Below, in pieces: positions 16,601 through 25,500 of a stretch of 64,000 nucleotides of DNA. The position numbers and the translations under genes are program-made. Position 1 is the first letter of the stretch. Each line of letters opens with the position of its first letter. The stretch is taken from assembly GCA_023436305.1 (NCBI GenBank), contig JAEZJQ010000060.1, positions 11,437-75,436 of the forward strand. Reading direction: 5' to 3'. The notes beneath the pieces were generated by a model, which had not been told where the DNA came from, did no database searches, and worked only from the letters and a program-made list of their open reading frames with translations. This DNA is from Bacillota bacterium (GTDB lineage: Bacteria; Bacillota; UBA4882; UBA8346).

Positions 16601-19183
16601 TTTGAAATTTTCAGCCGTACACAAGGGGTGGATGAGAATTGGACAAACCATGCGTCAGGCCGGATCTGCCGGAATGAAATTGGAAAGAAAAATCAAAAAA
16701 TCAATATTACTGAGATTCGCAAGCGCTGTTTGACTGAAGTTTCCAAAGAGGATTGTTACTCTGAATATAATCATAAAGGCTTTCAGTATGGGCCTTGTTT
16801 TCAGGGAGTAGAAAAAGTTTGGATCGGATCGAGTGAAATTTTGGGATTGATAGCGCTTCCCAAGTTAAAAGAGCTTGAAGAATCGCAATATTTTTTCCAT
16901 CCAGCGCTTTTAGACGCTTGTTTTCAAATTATGATCGGAGAAGGACCTTCCGACTTACTTCCTGTTGGGATTGATCGAGTTATTATTTACCGTAAGCCGG
17001 GATCTGCCTTATACAGTTATGCCGTGATCAAGAATCAAACCGGTGAAACCATCAGCGCGGATTTGATCCTATTTGATAACGAGGGTAATCTCATTGCCGA
17101 AGTCATTGGTTTTCAAACGCAGTCATTGCACAAGATGAACGGATATCAGGCTGATCCAAACGATGATTGGTTTTATGAATTAAAATGGGAACCCAAAGAA
17201 TATTGTCACAATGTGAATGAAGCATCCCCGGTCAAGGCAAACCGGAATTTACCCGGTACCTGGATTATTTTTTCCGATAAGCAGGGAACAGGCGCTAAAC
17301 TGGCTGAATGCCTAAAGCAACAGGGTGAATCAACCATTATGGTTTTACCGGGTGAAACTTACCAATTTGCGAACGAAAAGCAACAATGTATTCTAAACTC
17401 ATTAGATATGGAACATTTCCACCAACTATTTACCGATATTTCCCAAAATCAATGGCCGGCCATCAGTGGGGTAGTTCATATGTGGTCCATGGATGCCGTT
17501 GCTGAAGACGAAGTTACGGAGGCAGTAATTGAAAAATATAAAATACTGGGATGCTTCAACATCATTAATTTGGTGAAAATCATCGCTGTCCGTAGTATCT
17601 CGGTTAAATTATGGATTATAACCCGTGGCTCCCAAATCCCTGATTCAAAAACCACAGCGGCATCAATTCTCCAAACTCCATTATGGGGGTTGGGTCGGGT
17701 GATCGGTTATCAGGAAATGCCCACCATTTGGGGAGGACTCATTGATTTGGAACCTACCACCCATCCGGAAGAGGTTCAAAGCCTATTTACGGAAATATAC
17801 CAGCCGGACGGGGAAAACCAGATTGTGTTTTTTGATGGCAAGAGGTTGGTGGCGCGTCTGGTTAATAAAACGGCCCAGTATTTAAAGACGCCGTTAAAGT
17901 TCAAACCGAATGGCAGTTATTTAATTACAGGAGGTTTTGGAGCTCTGGGAATTCTAGTCGCCCGGTGGATGGTTGAAAACGGCGCCCGACGGCTAATTTT
18001 AATGAGCCGTGCCAAGCTTCCACCGCGTTCGGAATGGGGAAGCATTGACAGTAATAGTTCTTTCGCTGAACAAATTAGATTTATCAAGGAACTGGAAGCC
18101 ATGGGCGCAAGTATTCACCTTGCCTCGGTGGATGTGAGTGATCAAGAACAGTTATCCGGCTTTTTCGAATCGTATTGGAAGGAGGGTTGGCCTCAAATTG
18201 TAGGGGTGATTCATTCGGCAGGCATACTTCGGGATCAACTGCTTCAGAATATTGATTTTGAAACCTATAACCTGGTACTCCGTCCGAAAATTAACGGGGC
18301 CTGGAATTTGCATCAATTATTAAGGAATACACCATTGGACTTCTTTATTCTGTTCTCTTCCGCAGCTACCCTGATGGGTTTGATGGGACAGACCAGTTAT
18401 GCATCGGGGAATGCTTTTATGGATGGACTTGCCCATTACCGCCGTGCCCAGGGGTTGCCTGCCTTAAGTATCAATTGGGGACCGTGGGCAGAAGTAGGTA
18501 TGGCCAGTAAGTTAAATATGTTCGATTATTATCAAAAAATCGGACTTAGCGCCATCTATCCGGGGCAAGGTTTGAAGATCTTGACCGGATTGTTGGGACA
18601 GGAATGTTCACAGGTAGCGGTGATCCCAATGACCTGGTCTGTTGCTCGTGATAATTTCTATATGGGGGCAATCCCTCCGATGACCGCTGAATTGGGTTTG
18701 CAAAAGTCGAATCAGGAAGCGGCGGCTGCTAAAGAGGTTATTTTCACTGACCCCAAGGCAGTTTTTCTGCAAAAAGTATTATCCTGTGAACCGGATGCAA
18801 GGCAAGCAACCATCGAAATTTGCATTCAAGAGCTAGTGGTGCATGTGCTTCGTTTTGACCCGGTAAAATTAGATATTAATGCACCATTGAATACGTTAGG
18901 ATTGGATTCAATGATGGCCACGGAGATTAAGAATAAAATTGAACTTGGTTTTGAAATCCCAATGTCGATCGTTGATTTGTTGAAAGGATTGAGTGTGGTT
19001 CAATTATCGGAACGTATTTTATCCAAGCTCATTGAATCCGGGAAGTTGATCGATATCAACGCTCCGGTTGCCACGGATTTATTACTTAAAATGGCGGAAC
19101 AAGCCGGAGCTGATCAGATTTCCGAATTGATTGATAAGGTTGATAATCTATCGGAGGAAGAAATACAGCGTTTACTTAAATAA
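13640..19183 (+). CDS. Type I modular PKS: KS-AT-DH-KR-ACP
   Basis: 1847 residues, one complete reducing module. KS about 1-430: Cys173 in 'DTACSSSL', 'ETHGTGTPIGDPIEA', 'KTNIGHLEAASG'. AT about 535-840: Ser627 in 'GHSVGEVSA'; Val after Ser and 'AYHSVQMD' fit malonyl-CoA better than methylmalonyl-CoA. DH about 895-1170: His927 in 'DHQPQGTELFP', Asp in 'FHPALLDACFQ'. KR about 1420-1620: 'GGFGALG', Tyr1587 in 'QTSYASGNAF'; 'SAGILRD' is compatible with B-type stereochemistry. ACP Ser1757 in 'LGLDSMM'. A C-terminal 'LIDKVDNLSEEEIQRLLK' looks like a docking helix. There is no N-terminal docking or loading region, so it probably starts the chain with an acyl unit supplied in trans. ATG follows GGAGG. 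Confidence 0.96.
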   Translation: MEPIAIIGIGCRFPGGANNPESFWKLLEKGTDATQDVPKDRWDIQAFYDPDKSIPGKAYTFHGGFLEKTDEFDAHFFGISPREAAYLDPQQRVLLEIVWEALEDAGIAPEKIAGSNTGVYIGAFTLDYMILQLKSIEAINTHTATGTMMTMVSNRISHVFDLRGPSLSVDTACSSSLVAVHLACQSIWNNECSLAITGGVNIITEPEYIVAESKGGFLSPDGRCKTFDSAANGYARGEGAGVVILKPLSKALADGDSIYTVIRATGVNQDGHTNGITVPRGESQEQLMRKVYQKAGIIPEQIRYIETHGTGTPIGDPIEANAIANAVGINRPPEEKCIIGSVKTNIGHLEAASGIAGLIKSILILQHKKIPPHLHLHNINPKIPLEKLHIPTTLEPWPDQNSPAVVGVNSFGFGGTNAHVVLEEVSPSNRHKPEPGNQPDRSWPYLIPLSARDKNALSDLAHKYMDYLSDERITDNQLLNIVCSAAIQRTHHEHRLVIATYTKDELIQKLNAFLDGQNQLGISYGKSALEKYRKVVFVYTGMGPIWWAMGRQLIECEPVFKQVIIKCDDLICRYAGWSLLAELTADEANSRLDQPQFAQPANFAVQIGLTELWRSWGVIPDAVVGHSVGEVSAVYAAGVLKLEDAVWLSVERGRAQQKAVNKGSMLAVGLSGDEATGLINEMGNGKVSIAAINSPKSVTLAGEIAVLEKIQAKLQTQEVMARFLKVNVAYHSVQMDSFQDELLESLAKISPKPASIPIYSTVGGGQMNGLEFSNGYWWQNVRQPVNFEKAMKQIIQSGYDLFVEVGPHPALVSSISECLTACGADGKILASLQRNKDELMTMTEALGNLYILGYPVNWEQIYPGGYQYVKLPTYPWQRERCWAETDESARKRLGKREHPLLGSRLNHPRPAWENDLSLNFYPYLRDHQPQGTELFPATGYVEMGLACAVKVYEDSTYSMENIRFTNALFLSQGSRKIRTVFHQETGNFEIFSRTQGVDENWTNHASGRICRNEIGKKNQKINITEIRKRCLTEVSKEDCYSEYNHKGFQYGPCFQGVEKVWIGSSEILGLIALPKLKELEESQYFFHPALLDACFQIMIGEGPSDLLPVGIDRVIIYRKPGSALYSYAVIKNQTGETISADLILFDNEGNLIAEVIGFQTQSLHKMNGYQADPNDDWFYELKWEPKEYCHNVNEASPVKANRNLPGTWIIFSDKQGTGAKLAECLKQQGESTIMVLPGETYQFANEKQQCILNSLDMEHFHQLFTDISQNQWPAISGVVHMWSMDAVAEDEVTEAVIEKYKILGCFNIINLVKIIAVRSISVKLWIITRGSQIPDSKTTAASILQTPLWGLGRVIGYQEMPTIWGGLIDLEPTTHPEEVQSLFTEIYQPDGENQIVFFDGKRLVARLVNKTAQYLKTPLKFKPNGSYLITGGFGALGILVARWMVENGARRLILMSRAKLPPRSEWGSIDSNSSFAEQIRFIKELEAMGASIHLASVDVSDQEQLSGFFESYWKEGWPQIVGVIHSAGILRDQLLQNIDFETYNLVLRPKINGAWNLHQLLRNTPLDFFILFSSAATLMGLMGQTSYASGNAFMDGLAHYRRAQGLPALSINWGPWAEVGMASKLNMFDYYQKIGLSAIYPGQGLKILTGLLGQECSQVAVIPMTWSVARDNFYMGAIPPMTAELGLQKSNQEAAAAKEVIFTDPKAVFLQKVLSCEPDARQATIEICIQELVVHVLRFDPVKLDINAPLNTLGLDSMMATEIKNKIELGFEIPMSIVDLLKGLSVVQLSERILSKLIESGKLIDINAPVATDLLLKMAEQAGADQISELIDKVDNLSEEEIQRLLK

Positions 19184-19248
19184 TGATAAAAGCCTAACAA
19201 ACGAAATTGTATTCAAAATGGGCATAAAATCAGACGGGTAGCCAGCAA

Positions 19249-19338
19249 GTAAATATTAATGGCAAAATTCACCAGCAACAGAAACTACTTTTTATTGGGA
19301 TTATTTCAAAAATCACTGGAATCTAGGAATAATATTCT
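19249..19338 (+). repeat. Duplicated leader block, copy 2
   Basis: Second copy of the block at 13353-13440, lying about 280 bp upstream of the MFS start. This is the same distance as copy 1 from the PKS start. It spans the 5' part of the frame 19259-19513. Confidence 0.65.
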
Positions 19339-19513
19339 GAAAACAAAAATCACCGAAATAACTAGATGCGAAACAACGGATTATAATGATAATCCGCAAT
19401 ATTACCTTGCATTTTTACGAAAATCAGGCAAGCATTTATTCGAAAATTGGATGGAATCTTTCGGGAACTCACTCAAGGTGATAACTTACTTTGGGATGAT
19501 GGATTTTCTTTGA
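19259..19513 (+). CDS. Possible 84-residue protein of unknown family
   Basis: An ATG-started frame opening 'MAKFTSNRNYFLLGLFQKS' and ending 'VITYFGMMDFL'. Its first 35 residues resemble the degenerate frame upstream of the PKS. No ribosome site is visible and no family is recognised. It fills most of the 360-bp space between the PKS and the MFS gene. It could be a decayed accessory gene that was duplicated with its leader, or an untranslated leader. Confidence 0.35.
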   Translation: MAKFTSNRNYFLLGLFQKSLESRNNILKTKITEITRCETTDYNDNPQYYLAFLRKSGKHLFENWMESFGNSLKVITYFGMMDFL

Positions 19514-19543
19514 AAAAATACGACAGGAAAGAGTTGTGATGAA

Positions 19544-20878
19544 ATGGCAACCACCGGTAATGGCAAGATACGGGATTTTATAATTATTTGGCAAGGCCAG
19601 CTTATGTCGATCATCGGTTCCGGTTTAACTAGTTTTGCATTGGGAGTCTGGGTGTATCAGACAACCGGTTTGGCAACCTTATATGGAATGATCATATTAC
19701 TGGCTACCTTGCCGGGAGTTTTGATTAAGCCGTTGGCCGGAATTATTGCCGATCGGTTTAACCGGAGGGCGGTTATTTTACTCAGTGACTTCGGAGCAAG
19801 TCTGGGTACCCTTTTTATCGCTATCATGATTTGGACCAATCATTTTGAAATTTGGCAAATTTATTTGGGAGTGGGATTTAGCTCATTGTGCAACGGCATA
19901 CAGACACCGGCTTATCAAGCCGCAGTTACTCAAATAGTTCCTAAGAATTTTTACGGGCAGGCCGCCGGAATGATTCAAGCCGCTTCATCCGGTACATATC
20001 TGTTTTCGCCGTTAATCGCCGGAGTGTTGATGGGAATCATCGGGATCGAGAATATCATTCTAATCGATTTTGCTACTTTTATCTACGCTGTCGTCATGAT
20101 GCTGATTATTAAAGTACCAGCTCCGGAAAAGACCACTGAAGGAAGTGAGGGTGCAGGACATATCGGTGTTCAAATGATGAATGGTTTTAAATACCTCAAA
20201 TCACGTTCCGGTTTATTAACATTATTGGGCATCTTTTTCATCAACAATTTCCTTTTGGGCTTTTTAATTGTATTAATCGGACCTATGATCTTATCATTCG
20301 CTTCACCGCAAATCTTGGGACTCGGTGAATCGATAAGCGCAATCGGGATGTTAATCAGCAGTGTTTTAGTGGCGATCCTGGGCGTTCCTAAAAGATTAGT
20401 TAAGAATATATTTTTGTTTTTTCTAATATCCGGAATCAGTTACGGATTGATTGGGGTACGAGCCAATTATTATTTAATTATCGTCCCTTGTTTTATCTTT
20501 TTTGCGGCGCTGCCCATTATTAACGCTTGCATTGATACGCTGTTTCGCAAAAAAGTGGTCCAGGATATGCAAGGGCGAGTTTTTGCAATCGTCGGGATGG
20601 TAACCCAAACCGGGTCAATTTTGTCGTATACTATTGCCGGTCCATTAGCGGATAAAGTATTTGAACCACTTTTGTTAAAGGGCGGTTTACTGGCGGACAA
20701 TATTGGCAAAATTATCGGAATCGGGCCGGGAAGAGGAATTGGTTTCATATTCATACTTACCGGGCTCACGATTGCTTTGGTATCGTTGATTTCATATTCA
20801 TTGCCGCGGGTAAAATCGCTTGAGACCGAGTTGCCGGATGCGATTCAATGCGAGACGGAGTTGTCGGGAGTAATTTAA
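19544..20878 (+). CDS. MFS efflux transporter (DHA3/EntS-like)
   Basis: 444 residues with about twelve membrane helices. The N-terminal half shows 'FIIIWQGQLMSIIGSGLTSFALGVW' and the loop 2-3 motif 'GIIADRFNRRAVILLSD', typical of the DHA3 drug/siderophore exporter family; the second half has 'QDMQGRVFAIVGMV'. Such exporters are often embedded in NRPS clusters and export the product or give self-protection; that role is inferred from position between the two PKS genes. AGGAAAGAG precedes the ATG. Confidence 0.92.
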   Translation: MATTGNGKIRDFIIIWQGQLMSIIGSGLTSFALGVWVYQTTGLATLYGMIILLATLPGVLIKPLAGIIADRFNRRAVILLSDFGASLGTLFIAIMIWTNHFEIWQIYLGVGFSSLCNGIQTPAYQAAVTQIVPKNFYGQAAGMIQAASSGTYLFSPLIAGVLMGIIGIENIILIDFATFIYAVVMMLIIKVPAPEKTTEGSEGAGHIGVQMMNGFKYLKSRSGLLTLLGIFFINNFLLGFLIVLIGPMILSFASPQILGLGESISAIGMLISSVLVAILGVPKRLVKNIFLFFLISGISYGLIGVRANYYLIIVPCFIFFAALPIINACIDTLFRKKVVQDMQGRVFAIVGMVTQTGSILSYTIAGPLADKVFEPLLLKGGLLADNIGKIIGIGPGRGIGFIFILTGLTIALVSLISYSLPRVKSLETELPDAIQCETELSGVI

Positions 20879-20954
20879 TTACAGTAGAAATTTGTCTATT
20901 AAAATAAAACATTCAATTACATTGGATAAGTTGTTTGAAAATGGAGGATCGGGC

Positions 20955-22503
20955 ATGGAACCTATTGCGATTGTCGGGATTGGATGCCGTTTTCCGGGTG
21001 GCGCGAATAATCCGGAATCTTTTTGGGAGCTTTTATCAAAGGGGATCGACGCCACCCGAGATATTCCAAAAGAACGTTGGGACATCCAAACTTTCTATGA
21101 TCCGGATAAATCAATACCTGGAAAGACATATACTTATCACGGCGGTTTTTTGGAAAGAGTCGACGAGTTTGATGCCCAATTTTTTGAAGTTTCGCCACGG
21201 GAGGCCGCCTATCTGGATCCTCAACAACGGATTTTATTGGAAATTGTATGGGAAGCGATGGAAGATGCAGGAATTGATCCACAAAAATTGGAAGGATCCA
21301 ATACAGGTGTTTATATCGGTCCATTTATAATGGATTATCAATTAATCCAAATGAAATATGTTGATTTTATCGATACCCATACCGCGATCGGCTCCATGTT
21401 GACCATGGCATCCAACCGGATATCTTACATTTTTGATTTGCGCGGACCCAGTATTTCAGTAGATACGGCATGCTCCGGATCACTAGTGGCTATTCATCTT
21501 TCCTGCCAGAGTATTTGGAACAATCAATGTCCGCTGGTCATTGCGGGTGGAGTGAATGTAATCACAACTCCCGAATATACCATTGCAGAGTCAAAAGGCG
21601 GATTTCTGTCGCCGGAAGGAAGATGTAAAACTTTCGATGCGGGGGCGGATGGTTTCGCGCGCGGTGAAGGAGCCGGTGTGGTTATTTTGAAACCATTAGC
21701 CCAGGCCTTGGCTGACAATGATTTTGTATATGCCGTAATTCGCGGCACCGGCGCTAATCAAGACGGACATACCAACGGGATTACGGTACCTCGCGGCGAA
21801 TCCCAGGAAGACTTAATGCGGGAAGTGTATCGTAATGCCGGTATTTCACCACAACAAATCCGGTATGTGGAAGCTCACGGTACCGGGACTCCTACCGGTG
21901 ATCCCATTGAGGCTAACGCCATCGCCAATGTATTCGGCGCCAATTTGCCGCCGGATTGGGTTTTAGCCAGTAAAAATTATTATATGGGATTTATTCCGGC
22001 GATGATCGCGGAATTAAATCTTCAAGAATCTAGCAAAGAAGAGGCCGCGGAGAGTGAAAACGGTTCAAATGCATCCAAAGCGAGTTACCTGCAAACCTTA
22101 TTGTTATGTGATCCCGCCACCAGGAAGTCACCATTGAGTCCATTCTGTAAGAACTGGTTGCCAATGTGCTGCGTTTTGAACGCGCCAAATTGGATATCTA
22201 TGAACCATTAAATACTTTAGGCTTTGACTTGATGATGATGACTGAAATCAGAAACAAAATTGAACCGAGTTTTGAGATCCCAATGTCAATTGTTGATTTA
22301 TTACAAGGTTTAAGTGTTGAGCAACTAGCGGACCGTGTATTGTCAAAGATGATAATGCCGGGAAATTTATAGATTCAAACACTCCTGTTGAAACGATACA
22401 GCAAATCGCCGGACAGCTTGAGGAGGGTGTGGTTATGGATTTATTGAAACAGGTGGACAATCTTTCCGACGAAGAAGTGCTGAAATTGCTCGGTAATCAT
22501 TGA
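20955..22503 (+). pseudogene. Second PKS module, collapsed by internal deletion and frameshifts
   Basis: Residues 1-333 are a KS closely matching the first PKS, with Cys in 'DTACSGSL' and 'EAHGTGTPTGDPIEA'. Near 21957 the sequence jumps in frame from the KS ('NVFGANLPPD') to the segment just before the ACP ('WVLASKNYYMGFIPAM'). This skips the rest of KS including the second His, plus AT, DH and KR, about 1330 residues compared with PKS1. A frameshift near 22127 follows; the ACP continues in another frame (22166-22372) with 'LGFDLMM', so the phosphopantetheine Ser is Leu. A further frameshift precedes the C-terminal docking-like end 'QVDNLSDEEVLKLLG'. The start (GGAGG at 20943, ATG 20955) mirrors that of PKS1. 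It cannot elongate a chain. Confidence 0.9.
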
Positions 22504-22569
22504 TGAATCATTCAAATTCCAACAATCTTATCAATCATGGTTAATGGTTTTGAGAGGAGCGAATCAAAG

Positions 22570-25500
22570 TTGAGTATCGATAAACAGTTGGAGCAATTAT
22601 CTCCGGAAAAACAAAAATTAATTTTAAAACTTTTGGCGGAGAAACAACAAAAATTAAACCAAGCCAATCAAATCATCCGGAGAACGGCCGGACCGCCGGT
22701 GTTATCATTTGTCCAAGAACGTTTTTGGTTTTTAAACCGGTTGGAATCTGAAAATTCCATGTATAATATCGCGGTTACATACCGGGTGAAAGGGAAAATT
22801 AACTTTCCCGCCTTTGAAAAAAGCTTGAATGAAATTATCAGACGGCATGAGGTTCTCCGGATCACTTTTACGGAAATAAATGGGGAGCCATCCATTGTTG
22901 TGAATCCGGATCTGCAATTGAAGATAAAGGTCGATAATATTCAAGAATTCCCGGAAATTGAAAGAGAAACAAGGGCCAAGGAGATCATTGCCCGGGAGGT
23001 CGAAAAACCTTTTGATTTGTCCAAAGGCCCATTAATTCGACATCTTATCCTTCAAATTAACAATGAAGAATACATTGGGAATCTTATTTTTCACCACAGT
23101 ATATTTGATTCATATTCTTCCAAGGTTTTTTTAGGTGAATTGGTTGCTTTATATGAGGCGTTTTCCAATAACCGTCCTTCACCATTACCGGATTTGCCTT
23201 TCCAATATTCCGACTATGCGGCATGGCACCGTGAATGGCTTCAGGGGGAAAGGTTTGAAACCCAACTGGCATTTTGGAAGAATCAGTTAAGTAATCTTCC
23301 TTTATTACAGCTTCCTGCCGACAAATCCCGTCCTCCGGTGAAAAACACCCAAGGGGCCAATGGATATTGCGAAATTGATCCGCAAATGACCCGGAACCTG
23401 AAAGAGTTTTGTAAACAAAACGAAATCACGCCTTTTGTCGCACTAATGACTACTTTTTGTATTTTACTTTCTCGTTATTCGGGAATGGATGATCTTATAA
23501 TCGGTTCGCCGGTCTCCGGACGAAATCGCACGGAAGTGGAAAGTTTAATTGGTTGTTTCATCAATACTTTGGTGTTACGGGTTGATTTAACCGGTAAACC
23601 AACTCTAACCGAATTGATGGACCGGGTAAAACAAGTTGTTTTTAATGCTTATAATCATCAGGACGTTCCATTTGAAAAATTAGTGAACGAGCTTCAGCCG
23701 GAGCGTGATATGAGTTATACACCCCTGTTTCAAGTATTGATGAATTTTCGAAAAGATCAATCTCAAATTTTACAGATTCAAGGGACGCGGATTAAGTATG
23801 AGGAGATTGAGACCGGGACAGCTGCCTTTGATATTACTTTGGATATTACAGAATATCCGGATCGATTACAATGCCGGTTCGAATATGATACCGAACTATT
23901 TCAAGTCACTACTATCCAGCGTATTATGAAACATTTTATCCACATTCTGGGCCGGACCATCACCAATCCGCAGCAAAAGTTAGTGGAGATCGACTGTCTG
24001 AGCGGGGAGGAAAAGCAGCAATTATTATACGATTTTAATGATACCAAGGCCGGATATCCACGGGAAAAGACCTTGCAAGGCTTATTCGAAGAACAGGTGG
24101 AACGGACCCCGGACAACATTGCGGTGGTCTATGAAGGCAGGGCATTAAGCTACCGGGAACTCAACCGCAAGGCGAACCAGTTGGCCCGGATCATCCGGAG
24201 CAAAGGCATTCATCCGGATCATACCGTGGGGTTGATCGTTGATCGATCCTTGGAAATGATCGTCGGGATCATGGCCGTTTTAAAATCCGGCGGGGCCTAC
24301 CTTCCCATCGACCCCGCCTATCCGGAGGAACGGATTAAATACATGCTGGAAGACAGCGGGACCCAAATCCTGATAACCCGGGACCAAGACCGGGCTAAGG
24401 CGGACTTTCCCGGGGAAATCATTGATTTAAATGATATTGGGATTTATCAGGGAAACGATGCCAATTTGGAAAACATCACCCGGCCTGAACATTTGGCCTA
24501 TATCATTTATACTTCGGGAACCACCGGCAAGCCCAAAGGAGCCATGATTGAACATCGGAACGTGGTCCGGCTGATGTTTAACGACCGGATCCAATTTGAC
24601 TTCAGTGCGGATGATGTATGGACCATGTTCCATTCATATTGCTTTGACTTTTCGGTTTGGGAGATGTACGGGGCGTTATTGTACGGGGGAAAATTGATTG
24701 TCATCCCCAAACTGACTGCCCAAAACCCCAAAGTGTATTTGAAACTGCTCAAGGATCAAAAAGTAACAGTATTAAACCAGACCCCCACCGCCTTTTTCAA
24801 CCTGGTCAACGAAGAGATGCAGTTTCCGGAAGCGGAACTTCGGCTAAGGTATGTCATCTTCGGCGGAGAAGCCTTAAAACCAATCATTCTCAAGCCATGG
24901 TTCCAAAAATATCCGCAAACCAAATTGATCAACATGTACGGGATCACCGAGACCACAGTCCATGTAACATTTAAGGAAATCGGCGCCGCCGACATCGAAT
25001 TAAACATCAGCAATATCGGAAAATCAATCCCCACATTAACCACATATATCTTTAACAAAAATATGTCCTTGCAGCCCATAGGTGTTCCAGGAGAATTATG
25101 CGTGGGCGGCGACGGAGTCGGCCGGGGTTATCTGAACCGATCGGAATTAACCCGTGAAAAATTTGTCGAAAATCCTTATCACGCCGGTGAGACGTTATAT
25201 AAATCAGGTGATTTGGCCCGGTGGCTGCCGGATGGGAATTTGGAATATTTAGGCCGGATCGACCATCAGGTGAAGATTCGTGGCCATCGCATTGAATTGG
25301 GAGAGATTCAAAACCGACTAATGCAACATCCGGATATCAAGGATGCGGTTGTCATTGATGGTGAAGAGACGGTGGCAGGGGGAAAACAGAAATATCTATG
25401 TGCATACATTATCGCCACATCCGAGATAACCACCTCGGAACTTCGGGAACATATGGGACGGGAACTTCCGGATTATATGATCCCTTCGTATTTCGTAAGA

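Noticed and set aside
20892..20954. N-terminal extension of the second PKS from TTG 20892 as a docking domain
   Set aside because: GGAGG at 20943 fits ATG 20955 exactly as in PKS1, and no ribosome site precedes the TTG.
22166..22372. Free-standing ACP gene
   Set aside because: It is the frameshifted remainder of the collapsed PKS module and its phosphopantetheine Ser is replaced by Leu.
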